Below are positions 7,413-8,969 of a stretch of DNA of 8,969 bases, piece after piece. The stretch is from contig JACQUM010000023.1 in assembly GCA_016210295.1 (NCBI GenBank), positions 1-8,969 on the forward strand. The letters are read 5' to 3'. Numbering within the stretch: the first letter of the stretch is position 1; every line of letters starts with the position of its first letter. The position numbers and the translations under genes were made by a program. The DNA comes from Chloroflexota bacterium (GTDB lineage Bacteria > Chloroflexota > Dehalococcoidia > UBA6926 > JACQUM01). The notes under the pieces are model-generated. The model had not been told where the DNA came from. It saw only the letters and a list, made by a program, of their open reading frames with translations, and did not search any database.

Positions 7413-7841
7413 ATGTCCTCTCAGACGCTCCCCGCTATCACAGGCCTTCCGGTGGGCTGGGCCTTTCCTGTCATGGATGTGGACCTGTCCGCCGAGGCGG
7501 TGCATCGCTACATCGAGGCGGTGGGGCGTGGAAGCGCAGTGCGCGATCCGGAGGGCGGAGAGGTCGTGCCTCCGGCGGGGTTGGTGGCCCTGTGCCTGGG
7601 GGCCTGCCTCCGTGCGGTCAAGCTTCCGGAGGGGACTCTTCACATCTCCCAGGACATAGAGGTCCTCGGTCCAGTCAGGGTCGGCGAGAGGCTGGCGTTG
7701 CGCGCGACCATCGAGGAGCGCAACGACCGCGCCGGGGTGACGCTCGTGAGCGTGGACTTCTCGGCGAGGGACGAGCGGGGCCGCGAGTGGCTGCGAGGGA
7801 AGGCCACCCTTCTCGTCCCGCTGAGAAAGGAGGGGCCGTAG
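7413..7841 (+). CDS. MaoC-type hotdog protein, HadA-like subunit of a hydroxyacyl dehydratase
   Basis: The 142-residue product looks like the N-terminal domain of MaoC-family dehydratases (FAS1-DH type). It has an opening strand and helix (DLSAEAVHRYIEAVG, 24-38), a central helix PPAGLVALCLGACL (53-66), and the strand pair HISQDIEVLGPVRVGERL (77-94), typical of a hotdog fold. The hydratase signature G-D-x-N-P-x-H is absent, so alone it is probably not catalytic. In mycobacterial FAS-II, HadA pairs with catalytic HadB to dehydrate 3-hydroxyacyl-ACP, and the same arrangement is likely here because the next gene is HadB-like and overlaps by one base. The ATG at 7413 follows AGGAAGG (7401-7407) at 5 bases; upstream in-frame starts lack such a site. 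An acyl-CoA rather than acyl-ACP substrate is possible. Confidence 0.75.
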   Translation: MSSQTLPAITGLPVGWAFPVMDVDLSAEAVHRYIEAVGRGSAVRDPEGGEVVPPAGLVALCLGACLRAVKLPEGTLHISQDIEVLGPVRVGERLALRATIEERNDRAGVTLVSVDFSARDERGREWLRGKATLLVPLRKEGP

Positions 7842-8251
7842 TGCAGCGGGGGGACCCACTTCCTAGTCTCACGAAGCCGATAGGGCAGGAGACCCTTCGG
7901 AAGTACGCCCACGCCTCCGGCGACTTCAATCCCCTCCACCTTGACCCGGCCTACGCGGCCACGACCCAGTTCGGTGGGACCATCGCCCACGGGATGCTCC
8001 TGATGGGCTATCTTTCGGAGGTCATGACTCTTGCCTTCGGGTACGACTGGGCCGCCACTGGGCGTCTTCGAGCGCGGTTCCGGCATCCGGCTCGGCCGGG
8101 AGACGCGGTGACGATCGGTGGCAAAGTGACGGAAGTGGTCACCGAGACGGAGGGCGCAAGGGTGCGCTGCACGGTGGAGTGCCGTATCCAGGACGGGACG
8201 GTGGTAGCCTCAGGGGACGCCTCGCTGGTGATACCCTCGAAGCAAGGTTAG
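7841..8251 (+). CDS. MaoC-type (R)-hydratase/dehydratase, HadB-like catalytic subunit
   Basis: This 136-residue hotdog protein carries the complete hydratase-2 signature YAHASGDFNPLHLDPAYA at 22-39, with catalytic Asp28 and His33, followed by FGGTIAHGMLLMGYL at 44-58. It would remove water from (3R)-hydroxyacyl-ACP, or hydrate enoyl-CoA in the reverse direction. The GTG start at 7841 uses the last base of the preceding TAG stop, and AAGGAGG (7827-7833) lies 7 bases before it. The tight overlap implies equal production and a heterodimer with the HadA-like protein. plsX begins 17 bases after the stop, which favours a role in fatty acid and phospholipid synthesis over beta-oxidation or polyhydroxyalkanoate metabolism. 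No FabZ or FabA is visible in the window. Confidence 0.85.
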   Translation: MQRGDPLPSLTKPIGQETLRKYAHASGDFNPLHLDPAYAATTQFGGTIAHGMLLMGYLSEVMTLAFGYDWAATGRLRARFRHPARPGDAVTIGGKVTEVVTETEGARVRCTVECRIQDGTVVASGDASLVIPSKQG

Positions 8252-8268
8252 AGAGGAGGGAGGAAGCA

Positions 8269-8969
8269 GTGACACAGAAGAGCGCCTCGTCGCGGCCTTT
8301 CCGGGTCGCCGTGGACGCCGTGGGCGGCGACTACGCGCCCCAGGAGGTGGTGAAGGGGGCCATCGAGGCCGCGCGGGAGGACGGCGCCACCGTCTTCCTG
8401 GTGGGCCCTCCGGAGAAGGTGGAGCCGGAGTTGAAGAAGCACGACATTCAGGGTCTCTCCGTGCACCTGGTCCCCTCGGAAGACGCGGTGAAGGAGGGAG
8501 AGCAGCCAGCGCTGGCGCTGCGCCGCAGCCCCCGGGCCTCGGTCCTGGTGGCGACGAGCCTGGTGAAGCAGGGGCAGGCCGACGCTGTGGTCAGCATGGG
8601 GTCCACGGGGGCTCTCATGGCCAGCGCAGCCATCCTCCTGGGCCACATCGAGGGGATCGAGCGGCCTGTCCTGGGCGGGCCCTTCCTCGGGTACGCGCCC
8701 ACCATGGTCTGCCTGGACATGGGCTCCAACGTGGACTGCCGCCCTGCCCAGTTCGTGGACTTCGCCGCCATCGGCACCGCCTTCTGTCGGGAGTATCTGG
8801 AGGTTCCCAACCCCACCGTGGCGCTCCTCAACGTGGGGTCGGAGGAGGGAAAGGGGAGCCGGCAGATCAAGGAGGCCTACGCCCTCCTGAAGGCGAGCAA
8901 GCTCAACTTCATCGGCAACATTGAGGCCCACGAGATCCTGGCCGACAAGGCCAACGTGGTGCTGTGGGA
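8269..8969 (+). CDS. plsX: Phosphate acyltransferase PlsX, N-terminal part (cut by window edge)
   Basis: PlsX converts acyl-ACP and phosphate to acyl-phosphate, the donor used by PlsY to begin phospholipid synthesis. The 233 visible codons show family motifs in order: VAVDAVGGDYAPQEVVKGA at about 13-31, VVSMGSTGALMASAAILL at 107-124, CLDMGSNVDCRP (149-160) and LLNVGSEEGKG (187-197), then LNFIGNIEAHEIL near 213-225. The usual VDAMGGD reads VDAVGGD. The GTG at 8269 has GGAGG (8255-8259) 9 bases before it, within the purine-rich GAGAGGAGGGAGGAAGCA. The gene continues past the right edge. In many bacteria plsX is followed by fabD, fabG, acpP and fabF, so the rest of the fatty acid synthase genes may lie just outside. 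It is the third gene of the dehydratase operon. Confidence 0.95.
   Translation, partial: MTQKSASSRPFRVAVDAVGGDYAPQEVVKGAIEAAREDGATVFLVGPPEKVEPELKKHDIQGLSVHLVPSEDAVKEGEQPALALRRSPRASVLVATSLVKQGQADAVVSMGSTGALMASAAILLGHIEGIERPVLGGPFLGYAPTMVCLDMGSNVDCRPAQFVDFAAIGTAFCREYLEVPNPTVALLNVGSEEGKGSRQIKEAYALLKASKLNFIGNIEAHEILADKANVVLW

Noticed and set aside
7248..7859. N-terminal extension of the ABM-like frame
   Set aside because: It is antisense to the HadA-like gene, has no protein character, and a well-placed AAGGAG supports the internal ATG at 7247.

Overview
The window is high-GC bacterial DNA, about two thirds G+C by eye. It has tightly spaced genes on both strands, frequent GTG starts and long spurious antisense reading frames. 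The gene style and a structured intergenic repeat made of short palindromes recall Chloroflexota metagenome sequence. That is an impression from memory, not a demonstrated assignment.

Layout, left to right. A tyrosine recombinase (XerC/XerD type) runs off the left edge on the minus strand (1-265). A 400-base non-coding stretch follows, with several hairpins, one of them directly before the ribosome binding site of lgt, the prolipoprotein diacylglyceryl transferase gene (667-1584, plus). A non-coding stretch packed with inverted repeats (about 1664-1823) separates lgt from a minus-strand pair: a FabF-type ketoacyl synthase homologue (5026-3626) followed after 8 bases by recJ (3617-1905). A compact divergent promoter region (5027-5324) drives the synthase pair leftwards and a fabL-type enoyl-ACP reductase (5325-6110) rightwards. 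A DedA-family membrane protein (6861-6196) and a small ABM-like dimeric barrel protein (7247-6930) lie on the minus strand. The last block, on the plus strand, is two overlapping hotdog-fold dehydratase genes resembling HadA and HadB (7413-7841, 7841-8251), followed by plsX, which is cut by the right edge (8269 to end).

The common theme is lipid and membrane synthesis. FabL would do the last reduction of fatty acid elongation, the HadA/HadB-like pair the dehydration, and PlsX would hand finished acyl chains to phospholipid synthesis. Lgt uses phospholipid to lipidate lipoproteins, and DedA proteins act in membrane lipid handling.

The main surprise is the ketoacyl synthase homologue. Both active-site histidines and the conserved lysine are present, but the catalytic cysteine is alanine (Ala162, codon GCC at 4541-4543), and the protein has an extra low-complexity Pro/Ser/Thr tail of about 55 residues. 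It therefore should not carry out normal condensation. It may be a malonyl-ACP decarboxylase that makes the primer, or a non-catalytic partner subunit. Together with FabL rather than FabI, and HadAB-like proteins rather than FabZ, the window suggests a fatty acid synthase of unusual composition.
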